Source: Chloroflexota bacterium (GTDB lineage Bacteria > Chloroflexota > Anaerolineae > Anaerolineales > Villigracilaceae). Taken from it: a stretch of 64,000 nucleotides of DNA. The DNA lies in the NCBI GenBank assembly GCA_021787595.1, contig JAJYLQ010000004.1, positions 62,001 to 126,000 on the forward strand, in the 5' to 3' direction. Position 1 is the first letter of the stretch, and each line of letters begins with the position of its first letter. Below are positions 23,788-32,339 of the stretch, piece by piece. Position numbers and translations under genes: made by a program. The notes under the pieces are model-generated. The model did no database searches, had not been told where the DNA came from, and saw only the letters and a program-made list of their open reading frames with translations.

Positions 23788-24675
23788 TTAAAGGGGTATC
23801 AGCAAAAGCGGCGTCTTCGTCCGCTGTGCGACCTTCGGTGCCACACTGCGTGCCCAGAACGCACCCATGCCCGCCTTGCGATGCGTGCTCAGGATGAGCA
23901 TATCCGCCTTGGACTGTTCGGCAGTCTTCACAATCAGGGATGCCGGATCGCCGCGTGCGACTTCGGCGGAGGCCTTCAAACCAGCTTTTCGAAGTTCATC
24001 AATGTGAACCTGCAAATCCTTCCCGGCGTTTTCTTCCTTCATGTCGAGAAACGCCTGCGCGGTGACCGGCATGAGATTCCCGGCTGCGGCCTGTTCGCCT
24101 GCCAGTGTCGAAAAAGTTGGGATGACGCTCAACAAATGCAATTCGCAATCGAAGTTCTTTGCAAGTGACTTTGCCGTGGAAAGGCTGTCGTCGTGCATCG
24201 AGTCCGGATCGAGCGGAACCAGTGCCTTGTCCAGTTTGAAGCGGGGCCCTCCCGGCTTGATCAGCAGCAGCGGCGTCTGTCCCTGTGCGACGATCTGCTG
24301 CGCGATGCTTCCGAAGAGCACGTCGCGCACGCCGCTGCGTCCATGCGTGCAGGTGACGATCAGGTCGGGCTGGAATTCGGTTGTCGCATGTTCGACGATA
24401 CTGCGCGCCACATCCGAAACCGGCGCGGTGTGAACATGTGTCTCGACCTTGACTTCGGGCGGGAAGGAGCGCCGCGCGGCGTCTTTGAGATAAGCTTCGG
24501 CCTCCCCTGGTTTTGTAAGGTGCCGCTCTTTATGCACCTCGCTCGGCGCGTCCTGTTCGATGATGTGCAGGAGTGTTACCGGCGAATCGAGTCTTTGTGC
24601 CAAAAAAACAGCGGGTGCCAGCGATGCTTCTGACAAGTTTGAACCATCGAGGGGAACGAGGATCTGTTTGAACAT
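23788..24675 (-). CDS. Tandem universal stress protein
   Basis: A 295-aa protein made of two UspA domains (1-145 and about 150-295). Both start with the usual strand (KQILVPLDGSNLSEASLAPA; KALVPLDPDSMHDDSLSTA). The first keeps the ATP-binding pattern GRSGVRDVLFGS (G-2x-G-9x-G-S/T); the second is GMGAFWARSVAP, less canonical. Universal stress proteins are cytoplasmic and modulate survival under stress. It follows mntH after 4 bp, so it is co-transcribed with the metal genes. Confidence 0.93.
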   Translation of the reverse strand: MFKQILVPLDGSNLSEASLAPAVFLAQRLDSPVTLLHIIEQDAPSEVHKERHLTKPGEAEAYLKDAARRSFPPEVKVETHVHTAPVSDVARSIVEHATTEFQPDLIVTCTHGRSGVRDVLFGSIAQQIVAQGQTPLLLIKPGGPRFKLDKALVPLDPDSMHDDSLSTAKSLAKNFDCELHLLSVIPTFSTLAGEQAAAGNLMPVTAQAFLDMKEENAGKDLQVHIDELRKAGLKASAEVARGDPASLIVKTAEQSKADMLILSTHRKAGMGAFWARSVAPKVAQRTKTPLLLIPL

Positions 24676-24679
24676 AAGC

Positions 24680-25975
24680 TTATCCGCCAGTGAATAGTTG
24701 ATAGAGCAGGAAGATATTCAGGGCAATAATGAGCGCCGCAACCGCGCTGGCCGCAAGGGTCGTGATGCGCCTGTTGACCAGCGACCCCATAATATCACGT
24801 CTGCTGGTAAACATCACGAGCGGAATGATGGCGAAGGGCAGGCCGAACGAAAGCACGACCTGGCTGATGACCAGTGTGCGGGTCGGATCGAGACCCAGCA
24901 TGATAATGGTCATCGGCGGGATCACCGTGACCAGGCGCCGCACCCAGGTGGGGATTTGCCGATGAAGGAAGCCGCCCATGATAATCTGCCCTGCCATTGT
25001 CCCTACCGAGGAGGAGGAAAGTCCCGAGGCGAGCAGGGAGATCGCGAAAACCCACGACGCGGCAGACCCCAGCAAAGGTTCCAGCGTGCGATGCGCTTCC
25101 TCAATTGTGCCGATGTTCGTCAGGCCATGATTGAAGAACGTCGAGGCGGCCATGATGAGCATTGCCATATTGATTAGCCCGGCCAGGCCCATCGCAATGA
25201 CGACGTCAACCAGCTCATAGCGAAATAGTTTGTGCTGCTGTTCTGGGTTGTGAGTCACAATGCGGCCTTGCGTGAGCGCCGAGTGCAGGAAGATGACATG
25301 CGGCATGACGGTCGCGCCCAGAATGCCCGTCGCCAGAAGAATGCCTTCCGTCCCGGTAAACTGGGGCGCGACCATGTGATAGAGTACAGTCGGCCAGTGT
25401 GGGCGGTCGAGGATGGTTTCGACCAGGTAGCTCGCTGCCACTACACCGACCAGAGCGGTGATGACTGCTTCCAGGGGGCGGAAGCCATAGCGTTCCAGGG
25501 CGAGGATCAGGAAGGTGACAATGACGGTCAGCAGGCCTGCGATCCACAGCGGAATGCCAAACAGTAAATTGAAGCCCAATGCCGCGCCGAGGAACTCGGC
25601 CAGATCGGTAGCCATGGCCACCAATTCCATGATCCCCCACATGCCTAGGACAACGGTTTTGGGGAAGTTATTACGGCATTGCTCGGCCAGGTTCAGCCCC
25701 GAAGCAATTCCCAGTTTCGCTGAAAGCGACTGAACGAGCATGGCCATCAGGTTGCTTGCAAGAATGACCCACAATAGTTGATAACCAAATTTCGCGCCGC
25801 CTTGGATATTGGTGGCGAAGTTCCCTGGATCAATGTAAGCCACGCAGGCGATGAAAGCCGGACCAAGGAACGGCATCAGTCGCGCGAACCATCCCTTCCT
25901 GCTCTGGCCCGAAAGCACATCTTTGGCTGAACTCACGGTTGATTGATCTGTTACGGTGGATGCGGATTCTTTCAT
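24680..25975 (-). CDS. mntH: NRAMP-family divalent metal (Mn2+/Fe2+) transporter
   Basis: A 431-aa proton-coupled metal importer with eleven predicted spans. The metal site is visible: DPGN (residues 49-52) in span 1 and MPHVIFLHSALTQGR (the MPH motif) in span 6. The first 30 residues are a polar cytoplasmic extension. Manganese is the usual substrate for bacterial members, iron is possible. It lies 11 bp after the DtxR/MntR-type regulator gene and 4 bp before usp, so it is probably under metal-dependent repression. Confidence 0.95.
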   Translation of the reverse strand: MKESASTVTDQSTVSSAKDVLSGQSRKGWFARLMPFLGPAFIACVAYIDPGNFATNIQGGAKFGYQLLWVILASNLMAMLVQSLSAKLGIASGLNLAEQCRNNFPKTVVLGMWGIMELVAMATDLAEFLGAALGFNLLFGIPLWIAGLLTVIVTFLILALERYGFRPLEAVITALVGVVAASYLVETILDRPHWPTVLYHMVAPQFTGTEGILLATGILGATVMPHVIFLHSALTQGRIVTHNPEQQHKLFRYELVDVVIAMGLAGLINMAMLIMAASTFFNHGLTNIGTIEEAHRTLEPLLGSAASWVFAISLLASGLSSSSVGTMAGQIIMGGFLHRQIPTWVRRLVTVIPPMTIIMLGLDPTRTLVISQVVLSFGLPFAIIPLVMFTSRRDIMGSLVNRRITTLAASAVAALIIALNIFLLYQLFTGG

Positions 25976-25986
25976 AATTCGCTCGT

Positions 25987-26667
25987 TTATTTGGAGACTT
26001 CCACGAAAACTTGATCCGTCACCGCTGGACCAAGAACGGACGCTTCCTTCCGCCCTCGAACCTGAATCCGCATGACCTGATCGAATCGCGACACTTCTAG
26101 CGCTTTCACGCGCGCGCCCGGAATCAATCCCAATTCTTCGAGATGACGCAACAACTCTGCATCCTGCGCGTGGACTCGGCGCACCGTTGCTTCCTGTCCG
26201 GGCCGCAGCGATGAAAGGGGGATGCTGTTATCCTTTGGCATGACCAATTCGGCGCTCGGGATCGGTTCGCCGTGCGGATCGCGGTCGGGATGTCCCAGGG
26301 CGGCCGCGATCCGCATTTCGAAATCTTCGGAGATGACGTGCTCAAGTTTCTCGGCCTCGTTATGGACTTCGTCCCATGAATAGCCGAGCGTCTGAACCAG
26401 CCATGCTTCGATCAGGCGGTGATGACGTATTACCTCAAGCGCGGCGCGCCGGCCTGCGGCGGTCAGCGTGACGCCCTGGTGCTTTTTGTAGGAAACCAGC
26501 GCGGGTTTGACGGTCGAAAGTTTTTGCACCATGCCGGTAACAGACGCAGGCGCAACGCCGAGACGCGCTGCCAGCGCGGTGGTGCTGGCAGTCTCGCCGC
26601 TTTCGGTCAGTTCGTAAATGAGCTTGAGATAGTCCTGGATAGAATCAGTTAACAACTCTGCCGTCAT
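25987..26667 (-). CDS. DtxR/MntR-family metal-dependent repressor
   Basis: A 226-aa regulator. It has an N-terminal winged helix (DSIQDYLKLIYELTESGETA and LAARLGVAPASVTGMVQKLS), a metal-binding dimerisation domain (about 65-140: HHRLIEAWLVQTLGYSWDEV, HNEAEKLEHVISEDFEMRIA, LGHPDRDPHG), and an SH3-like FeoA domain (about 150-226). Ligand residues in HNEAEKLEH and GHPDRDPHG agree with the family. It should bind Mn2+ or Fe2+ and repress its own operon. Cognate-looking palindromes lie at 27912-27940. Confidence 0.93.
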   Translation of the reverse strand: MTAELLTDSIQDYLKLIYELTESGETASTTALAARLGVAPASVTGMVQKLSTVKPALVSYKKHQGVTLTAAGRRAALEVIRHHRLIEAWLVQTLGYSWDEVHNEAEKLEHVISEDFEMRIAAALGHPDRDPHGEPIPSAELVMPKDNSIPLSSLRPGQEATVRRVHAQDAELLRHLEELGLIPGARVKALEVSRFDQVMRIQVRGRKEASVLGPAVTDQVFVEVSK

Positions 26668-26732
26668 GTTGTTTCATCCTTGATGTTCAAGCTGCCGCCA
26701 GATATGGGCAGGTTCGGGAGCGCAAAAACATT

Positions 26733-27866
26733 TTATTTCACTAAAAACGACAACATCGCTTTTCCGATTTTGGATTTCATCCTGGCCCTAAATGCGTTTG
26801 GAGAAAACCTATTCTTTTGAATGGGCGATTGAAAAGCATTGACCTTTGCGTTGTCAAAAGTGGAAATCTTGAGGAGTCGTGCGGCATTTTCAAACGCTAA
26901 TTTTTCTTTGTCTCGCGTGGATAGATTGCAGGCGCCCAGGAATTCCATCGCTTCGAAGCTGTCTCTGTAAGGGTCGTCAACGGAGAACAATAGATTATCT
27001 ATTCCAAGGTAAGCCAATGCGCATGCAAATGCCGGCTGGTCAAAAACTCCGCTGGTTGTGACATAGACATTTTCTTTCATGTAGTAGTTAAAACTTTTTT
27101 CCATGCGATTGATGGAATGAGAATTGGCTGTTTTAGCCTCCTGCGCCGACAGCAGCCACTCTCCCAGGCTAAGGGCAACGCTCAGCCGCGGATAGCAGAA
27201 TGGGATCAATTCACCCATGTGTCCTATGATGATTTTTAAGTTGGGATGCCTGTCGAAGATTCCTCCCACGATCATCCGCAGCAAGTGTGTGGCTGTTTCA
27301 ACCGACCAGGCCCAGCCTGTTATCAAAGTGGCAGAACCTTGATAATATGTTTCCGAAATTTCCCTGGGTGGGTCGGTGGGGTGAATGTAAATGGGAACAT
27401 CAAGGATTTCAGCTCTCTTCAATAAAACAAAAAATGATTCATGATCCAGATAACGTCCATTTGTATGGCCATTGATGAGCGCTCCCTTGAATCCATACTG
27501 CTTGACGGTTCGTTCGAGTTCGTCCGCCGCATCTTTGGGGGATTGTGTTGGAAGTGTCGCAAATCCCGCGAATCGGGAAGGGTATTTTTGAACTATGCCG
27601 CCCAGCCAATCATTAATCTCTCTCGACAATCGAATAGCCGTTGCCGCATCTTCCAGCACTTCGATGCCCGGCTGAGCATGTGAGAGAACTTGCATCTCTA
27701 TTCCAGCGGCGTCCATGCGTTTTATCCGTTCGGGACCGACATCGAGAAGTTTGTCTTTAACAGGACTCAGGCGTTGTTGTAAATCCAGCGGATATAAATC
27801 AAAAATCTTCGGATATAAGAATGCTTCTTCAAGCGCAATAACGCGCGATGCGTTTGTGTTTTTCAT
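26733..27866 (-). CDS. Amidohydrolase-2 family protein (resorcylate/ACMS-decarboxylase-like)
   Basis: A 377-aa TIM-barrel protein. The N terminus VIALEEAFLYP supplies the first metal ligand (Glu13 or Glu14, as in gamma-resorcylate and 2,3-dihydroxybenzoate decarboxylases). Further ligands are His in IYIHPTDPP, His in IIIGHMGELIPF and Asp in FSVDDPY. These enzymes decarboxylate aromatic acids non-oxidatively with a divalent metal, often Mn2+ or Zn2+. About 40 C-terminal residues (basic, FRARMKSKIGKAM) extend beyond the usual end. The substrate cannot be inferred. It heads the metal operon, 65 bp before the regulator gene, behind DtxR-type operators, and AAAGGAG precedes ATG 27866. Confidence 0.82.
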   Translation of the reverse strand: MKNTNASRVIALEEAFLYPKIFDLYPLDLQQRLSPVKDKLLDVGPERIKRMDAAGIEMQVLSHAQPGIEVLEDAATAIRLSREINDWLGGIVQKYPSRFAGFATLPTQSPKDAADELERTVKQYGFKGALINGHTNGRYLDHESFFVLLKRAEILDVPIYIHPTDPPREISETYYQGSATLITGWAWSVETATHLLRMIVGGIFDRHPNLKIIIGHMGELIPFCYPRLSVALSLGEWLLSAQEAKTANSHSINRMEKSFNYYMKENVYVTTSGVFDQPAFACALAYLGIDNLLFSVDDPYRDSFEAMEFLGACNLSTRDKEKLAFENAARLLKISTFDNAKVNAFQSPIQKNRFSPNAFRARMKSKIGKAMLSFLVK

Positions 27867-27902
27867 CGCAGTCTCCTTTCTGATCCGCCGCGGATCGGGA
27901 TT

Positions 27903-27940
27903 AGTATATTTCCTAAAAACTAATTTAGGTTTGCCTAAAT
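27903..27940 (-). promoter_or_regulatory. DtxR/MntR-type double operator and -10 box
   Basis: ATTTAGG-TTTG-CCTAAAT (27923-27940) has perfect 7-bp arms. An overlapping second palindrome is CCTAAA (27912-27917) with TTTAGG (27924-27929). On the minus strand a -10-like TATACT (27908-27903) follows, so the operators cover the -35 region. The TTAGG...CCTAA form is that of DtxR-family boxes, and a DtxR-family gene lies in the operon downstream. Confidence 0.75.
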
Positions 27941-28054
27941 ATTGTAGCAGGAAACAAAAGCCGCGTCAAGGGGCGCGGCTGGATCAATTTCGACGCTGGA
28001 TGTTTATGTGGTATTACTCTGCGAGAACCGTATCCACCGCGAAGATTTTGTGGC

Positions 28055-28094
28055 GCGATATTTATATCGCTTTTGGCTGCGGAATGAATTCCGC
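28055..28094. repeat. Pair of small 7-2-7 palindromes
   Basis: GCGATAT-TT-ATATCGC (28055-28070) and GCGGAAT-GA-ATTCCGC (28079-28094), 8 bp apart, just after the end of the hemolysin III gene. They have the same geometry as the hairpin at 2326-2343. Confidence 0.75.
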
Positions 28095-28100
28095 GCCGGG

Positions 28101-28751
28101 TTACAGGGGATGCGGCGCGACATACGCGGCAATGGCAATGAAATGCGCCACCGCCCCCAGAATTACAAGGATGTGCCATACTTCATGAAAGCCGAATTTT
28201 CCGGGCAGGAAATCCAGCGTTTTGGTGATGTAGATGATTGCGCCCAATGTGTAAATGACGCCGCCCGCAATGAGCCAGGCCAGGGCGCCGGCCGGCAGGA
28301 CTTTCAGCATTTCGCCGATTGCGGCAATGCAAAGCCAGCCCATCACGATATAGACTCCAGCCGTCAGCCAGCGCGGGGCTTTGATGATGAACATCTTTAC
28401 AACAATCCCGATGGCGGCGAGCGACCAGATGATGGCAAGCAGTCCCCATTGCCAGAAGCCCTGGAACATCACAATGCAGAATGGGGTATACGTCCCGGCG
28501 ATGAGCAGATAGATTGCTGAATGATCGAGCTTGCGAAGACTCTCGACGATCTTGGGTTTGGCCCTCACCATGTGATACGCGGCGCTCGCGGCAAACAACA
28601 AAATGAGACTTGCTCCATAGATGCTGAACGAAATCTCTTTAAGCGTGCTTTTCCAGCCTAATTCGATCAGGACCATCGAGCCGGCAAAAGCGGCGATGGC
28701 GGCAAAGAAATGAGTCAAACCATTGACAGGTTCGCGAAGTTTGCGTAGCAT
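28101..28751 (-). CDS. Hemolysin III family (PAQR-type) membrane protein
   Basis: A 216-aa protein with seven hydrophobic segments. Conserved residues of the YqfA/HlyIII group are present: EPVNGLTHFFAAI at the start, SAAYHMV ... LDHSAIYLLIAGTYTPF in the middle, and FHEVWHILVILGAVAHF at the end. The His and Asp residues form the zinc site of PAQR proteins. These proteins affect membrane lipid state; hemolysis is rarely their natural role. ATG 28751 has AAGGAA upstream. It is transcribed away from the ATP-grasp gene. Confidence 0.9.
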   Translation of the reverse strand: MLRKLREPVNGLTHFFAAIAAFAGSMVLIELGWKSTLKEISFSIYGASLILLFAASAAYHMVRAKPKIVESLRKLDHSAIYLLIAGTYTPFCIVMFQGFWQWGLLAIIWSLAAIGIVVKMFIIKAPRWLTAGVYIVMGWLCIAAIGEMLKVLPAGALAWLIAGGVIYTLGAIIYITKTLDFLPGKFGFHEVWHILVILGAVAHFIAIAAYVAPHPL

Positions 28752-28865
28752 GTGATTCCTTTTCCTTATTGGGTTGTTTGATGTTATTTTAGCAGCAATC
28801 AAGGATCTCGAATCCATCATGGCTTGTACGATGGCAGGATAACATTCCACTCACGAGAGGCTTCT

Positions 28866-29834
28866 ATGCGCGTCTGCGTCCTATCCGATGAAGAAATCAC
28901 AGACTTCGATCCGTCTCCATTCCTGAAAGACTACGATTGGAAAATGATTACCATGACCGCGCCTGTCATGGATGTGCTGAAGTCCCTGGCGCAAAAGAAT
29001 GAGTTCGATGTTTACTTGAATATATGCGAGGGATACGAAGATGACGATCAGGATGATTCGGGGTATCCGGGAATGGAGGTCGTCAGAAGCCTCGAGGCTC
29101 TCAATCTTCCCTTTACCGGCGCAGACTCGAAATTCTATGATCCGACGCGGGAGGAGATGCAGGCTGCCGCGGATGCCAATGGGATCGGCTTCGCCAGGGG
29201 ATATCACGTAACAAGCGTGGAGGAAGCCGAACGGCTGGTGAAGAATTTGCGCTATCCCATCATGGTCAAACATCCAAAGAGTTATGGCAGCACGGGCATG
29301 TTCCGCGAATCGCGCGTCGACATGCCCGGACAATTGCCGAAACAGATCCAGCGCGTTTGCTCGGAATTCGGCGCGGCGCGCATGGAAGAGTTCATTGTGG
29401 GCAGGGAATTCAATGTTTTGGTTGTGGATGACCCCGATGATTTTAATAACCCCATCGCATATCCGCCCGCAGAGCTGGTCTTTCCTCCCGGCGAGGAATT
29501 CTGGCATACGGATGTAAAGTGGAATTACGACGTGCCTTTCGATTTCAAGCAGGTGACTGATCCCGCATTGGTTTCCCGGCTGCATGAAATCAGCCGCCGG
29601 ATGTATCTCGCCATGGGCGGAGTCGGGTATGGCCGCTGTGATATTCGCATGAACGAGAAAGGCGAATTGTTCATTCTCGAGATCAATCCAAACGGCGGGA
29701 TCATGTTCAAGCCTGAGGAATATGGCCCCGCGGATTACATGATCTTATACGATAAGGACGGATACCGCGGCTTTTTCGATCTTGTCTTTCGTTCTGCGAT
29801 TGTCCGCCAAAAAATGCGAGGCTCGAAGCGCTGA
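28866..29834 (+). CDS. ATP-grasp ligase resembling D-alanine-D-alanine ligase
   Basis: A 322-aa protein. The N-terminal half (VCVLSDEEI ... FDVYLNICEGYEDDDQDDSG) resembles the substrate-binding lobe of Ddl, with EGYEDD where Ddl has the HGxxGEDG loop. The ATP-grasp part has IMVKHPKSYGSTGM, MEEFIVGREFNVLVV and CDIRMNEKGELFILEINPNG with the Mg2+-binding acidic and Asn residues. It would join a carboxylate and an amine with ATP, but the peptidoglycan substrate is not certain because the substrate loop differs and no cell-wall genes are adjacent. Start ATG 28866 has GAGAGG upstream. It converges on the methyltransferase gene with no gap. Confidence 0.82.
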   Translation: MRVCVLSDEEITDFDPSPFLKDYDWKMITMTAPVMDVLKSLAQKNEFDVYLNICEGYEDDDQDDSGYPGMEVVRSLEALNLPFTGADSKFYDPTREEMQAAADANGIGFARGYHVTSVEEAERLVKNLRYPIMVKHPKSYGSTGMFRESRVDMPGQLPKQIQRVCSEFGAARMEEFIVGREFNVLVVDDPDDFNNPIAYPPAELVFPPGEEFWHTDVKWNYDVPFDFKQVTDPALVSRLHEISRRMYLAMGGVGYGRCDIRMNEKGELFILEINPNGGIMFKPEEYGPADYMILYDKDGYRGFFDLVFRSAIVRQKMRGSKR

Positions 29835-30533
29835 TTATTTTGTTGCCACGATCACCATCACGAGGCTCGACCGGATTTCCAATTCCTGGACTTCGACATC
29901 GAATCCAGCATTCTCTAGTGGATGAACCGCGCGGCTGGCAATGATCTCATGGAGGTTGCGCGGCGTTTCGCCTGTGACTCGAAAAAGCCAGCTTGCCAGC
30001 CGATCCCGGATTTTCCGTCCGATGATCCACGCGGCGGGCAGGACGATGAAGCGGCCCCCGTCATCGAGAACGCGGCTCACATCTGACAGCGTGCGCACGT
30101 CAAAAATATATTCGGATGGAAAAGTGGATACAACCGTGTCGAATGTCTGTGCCGGGAAGGGGAGCGATTGAGCGAGGCCGCGGGTCAAGTTAATTTTGGC
30201 GGGGCCAGCCTTTTGCAGACGCCGTTTGGCGAGAATCGCCATCTGCCGAGATTCATCCAATCCAACGAGGAGCCGCTTTGGGTCCGGTTTGCCTGCGCCA
30301 GTGCCGCAGGCACAGGTGAACGAGGCCGAAGATTCCCACAAGGCGCGCTGCAAGTGTCCCGTGCCGTATCCGATCTCAAGAATACGCGCGCCCTGGATGA
30401 AAGGCAAGGAGACTTTGATCCAGTCGTTCCACCTTCCAATCGAAACAACCGCCGCGACGAAGTCGTACGTCCAGGCGAGGGCGTGATAAAAGTGGTAAAA
30501 GAAAAAGCGCATGAAGCGTGTGACGAGATTCAC
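29835..30533 (-). CDS. Class I SAM-dependent methyltransferase with in-frame repeat insertion
   Basis: A 232-aa protein. Motif I is ILEIGYGTGHLQ (about 51-62). Motif II (LVGLDESRQM) normally follows after about 12 residues but is here delayed by roughly 18 residues (SSASFTCACGTGAGKPDPKR), encoded by a small palindrome. Later motifs are present (LPFPAQTFDTVVSTFP, DVSRVLDDGGRFIVLPA). It resembles the UbiE/Methyltransf_11 group; the acceptor is unknown. A hydrophobic N-terminal helix (about 8-30) may bring it to the membrane. The start is GTG 30533; ATG 30512 is possible. Confidence 0.82.
   Translation of the reverse strand: MNLVTRFMRFFFYHFYHALAWTYDFVAAVVSIGRWNDWIKVSLPFIQGARILEIGYGTGHLQRALWESSASFTCACGTGAGKPDPKRLLVGLDESRQMAILAKRRLQKAGPAKINLTRGLAQSLPFPAQTFDTVVSTFPSEYIFDVRTLSDVSRVLDDGGRFIVLPAAWIIGRKIRDRLASWLFRVTGETPRNLHEIIASRAVHPLENAGFDVEVQELEIRSSLVMVIVATK
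30291..30311. repeat. Small palindrome inserted in frame in the methyltransferase gene
   Basis: GCCTGCG-CCAGTGC-CGCAGGC has 7-bp arms and a 7-nt loop, with further partly paired flanks. It encodes Cys/Gly-rich residues between methyltransferase motifs I and II. Confidence 0.6.
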
Positions 30534-30547
30534 GGGGTTGTAAACAA

Positions 30548-30582
30548 AACAAGGGTTTGACTGATTTGGTCAAACCCTTGTT
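30548..30582 (-). terminator. Terminator after the YtxH-like gene
   Basis: AACAAGGGTTTGAC pairs with GTCAAACCCTTGTT around a 7-nt loop. On the minus strand the stem is followed by TTGTTTAC, fitting the end of the gene at 30599-30994. Confidence 0.85.
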
Positions 30583-30598
30583 TGCGTCATGTTCTGGA

Positions 30599-30994
30599 TT
30601 ACGAAGAAGTGGTCGGAGTTTCGCCGCCGGATTTCTTCGCGGCCGGCTTACGGACCGCATCCAACGCGCTTTCGCCGCGAGCGCGAACTTCCTTGGCAAG
30701 CTCATCGCCGCGCGTGCGGACTTCTTTCGCAAGTTCGTCTGCGCGAGTGCGCGCAATTTTTGTCAGCTCATCGGCGCGGGCGCGAGCTTCAGCTGCCGCG
30801 GCCTCGGCGTGAGCCAATGCTTCTTCCGCAGTCTGTGATGCGGCATCGCGCAGTTCGATGCTCTTATCGCGGATCAATGCGCGAGTCTCCTCACCGCTTT
30901 GCGGAGCGAATAAAAGGGATACGACTGCGCCGGTCAAACCGCCGACAATGAAGCCAACGAGAAATGCACCAAATTCATCGTGATCGGAAGCCAT
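30599..30994 (-). CDS. YtxH-domain protein with coiled-coil repeats
   Basis: A 131-aa protein. A short N terminus, one glycine-rich membrane span (FLVGFIVGGLTGAVVSLLFAP, typical YtxH) and PQSGEETR lead into a long helix with an 11-residue-type repeat (IARTRADELAKEV / RTRGDELAKEV / RARGESALDAV) ending in a Lys/Ser/Thr-rich tail. YtxH proteins are small stress-associated membrane proteins of unknown mechanism. AAAGGAG precedes ATG 30994. Confidence 0.85.
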   Translation of the reverse strand: MASDHDEFGAFLVGFIVGGLTGAVVSLLFAPQSGEETRALIRDKSIELRDAASQTAEEALAHAEAAAAEARARADELTKIARTRADELAKEVRTRGDELAKEVRARGESALDAVRKPAAKKSGGETPTTSS

Positions 30995-31012
30995 AGGATT
31001 TTCTCCTTTCGG

Positions 31013-31492
31013 TTATTTGCGTTTGATTCCCATTAATTCTAACACACGTTGCAAACTCGCCAGGTAGCTGTTGAGTTTTATCACCGGCTCGACAACGCTT
31101 TCTTCGAGGAAAAGCGCGGTGCCGCGCAGCGTGTTGACGGTTTCGCTCGTGGCCTGCAAAATGGGGCGGACTTCATTCTGCAGCAAGTTGATCAGGCTGG
31201 CAAGTTGGATCAGGAGGACGACAAGCGCCGCGCCAATGACCAGTGTTTCCAATCCGACAACGATGATGAAAATGTCGCGGATGCGGCTGACTTCATCGGC
31301 CGGCATCTGCGGACGCATGAGAAAGTAGATGCCGGTGATCAATAATGCCACGACAACGACGGCAATCGCAACGACCGAAGCGATGATTGCCCTCATTTGT
31401 TTTTCCTGCGCGGCGCGGGCGGCGATTTGTTCCGGCGTCAGCGGCGGGGGAGTTGATGGTGCGCTTTGTTGCGAAGGAAGCGGGGTTGCCAT
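31013..31492 (-). CDS. Two-span membrane protein of unknown function
   Basis: A 159-aa protein. It has a Pro/Ser/Gln-rich N terminus (about 1-30), two membrane spans (IIASVVAIAVVVVALLITGI, IFIIVVGLETLVIGAALVVL), then a long amphipathic helix (LINLLQNEVRPILQATSETV and LRGTALFLEESVVEPVIKLN) resembling DUF948-type proteins, which often neighbour YtxH genes. It is 18 bp upstream of the YtxH gene and probably co-transcribed. ATG 31492 gives the proline-rich start. Confidence 0.72.
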   Translation of the reverse strand: MATPLPSQQSAPSTPPPLTPEQIAARAAQEKQMRAIIASVVAIAVVVVALLITGIYFLMRPQMPADEVSRIRDIFIIVVGLETLVIGAALVVLLIQLASLINLLQNEVRPILQATSETVNTLRGTALFLEESVVEPVIKLNSYLASLQRVLELMGIKRK

Positions 31493-31529
31493 AGAGTCAT
31501 TATAGCACGGCAATTTATGGAATCGCCCG

Positions 31530-32339
31530 CTATACCCACAATATTTCTTTGACTTCGGAGCGCACCAGCAACGCTTCGAGAACGGCCCCGCCGATAGCCA
31601 GAGATTTGTCCGAGACAAGATCGCACAACTGCGGATCGTCGCGCGCATCGAGATCGCCAACTTTCAAGCCTTTTGCGGCGCTCAAACCCGGGCGCAGCAA
31701 ACCGCGCAGAACTCCCGCGAACGGCGCGGCGATGACTTCATCGTCAATGGTCGCGATCGGCTGGTCCCATTCGAAATGGTCGCCAATCTTTGCATCGGAT
31801 TTCAGAACGCCGTTCTTTGGAGCGCGCAATACGCGCCGGGGGTCGCCTTCAGGTTGGGACGAATCGGCGCGCGTCGAGCCTTCCCAGGTCACGCGGCCCA
31901 TGGTGTGTCCGCGCTGGGTTTCGATCACCGCGTCGCAATCTTCGCCGGCAATAAATCCGGGGCCAAGCCCGATGTGCATCAGCGGCTTGATCGGCAGCGG
32001 ATCGGGCGTCCGCTTGAGCATTCGCCCGTCAACGACGATCGCGGAGTGCGGATTGATCAAGAGCGGATTTTTCAGGATGTTGGCGTCGGGATCAATGACC
32101 ACGGGAATTTCGCCTGCTTCCATCGCAGCCTGATATTGATCGGCAGAGGCAAGGCGCGCAGTTACATCTTCGACTGTGACCCGGCCCTCATAGGCCGCCT
32201 CTGCAAACGAAACAGTGCGCCGGACCGCAAGCGGTTGAGGCAGTTCGACGATGATAACGCGCAGGCCGACGCGATGTAAACGAAGTGCAACTCCGCTTGC
32301 GAGGTCCCCGCCGCCGCGGATTACGATTGTAGCTGTCAT
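31530..32339 (-). CDS. yqeB: YqeB-type molybdenum-hydroxylase maturation protein (EF2563 family)
   Basis: A 269-aa protein starting IVIRGGGDLASGVALRLHRV, the N-terminal nucleotide-binding signature of the EF2563/YqeB family, with the C-terminal ending GGAVLEALL. Family members are encoded with selenium-dependent molybdenum hydroxylases and XdhC-type proteins and are thought to act in maturation of the molybdenum centre. Here it is coupled to DUF1361 (ATG overlaps that stop as TGATG) and lies about 0.8 kb from an xdhC gene. Its enzyme is likely the Mo hydroxylase at 40147-43167. No selenium gene is visible in the window. Confidence 0.85.
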   Translation of the reverse strand: MTATIVIRGGGDLASGVALRLHRVGLRVIIVELPQPLAVRRTVSFAEAAYEGRVTVEDVTARLASADQYQAAMEAGEIPVVIDPDANILKNPLLINPHSAIVVDGRMLKRTPDPLPIKPLMHIGLGPGFIAGEDCDAVIETQRGHTMGRVTWEGSTRADSSQPEGDPRRVLRAPKNGVLKSDAKIGDHFEWDQPIATIDDEVIAAPFAGVLRGLLRPGLSAAKGLKVGDLDARDDPQLCDLVSDKSLAIGGAVLEALLVRSEVKEILWV

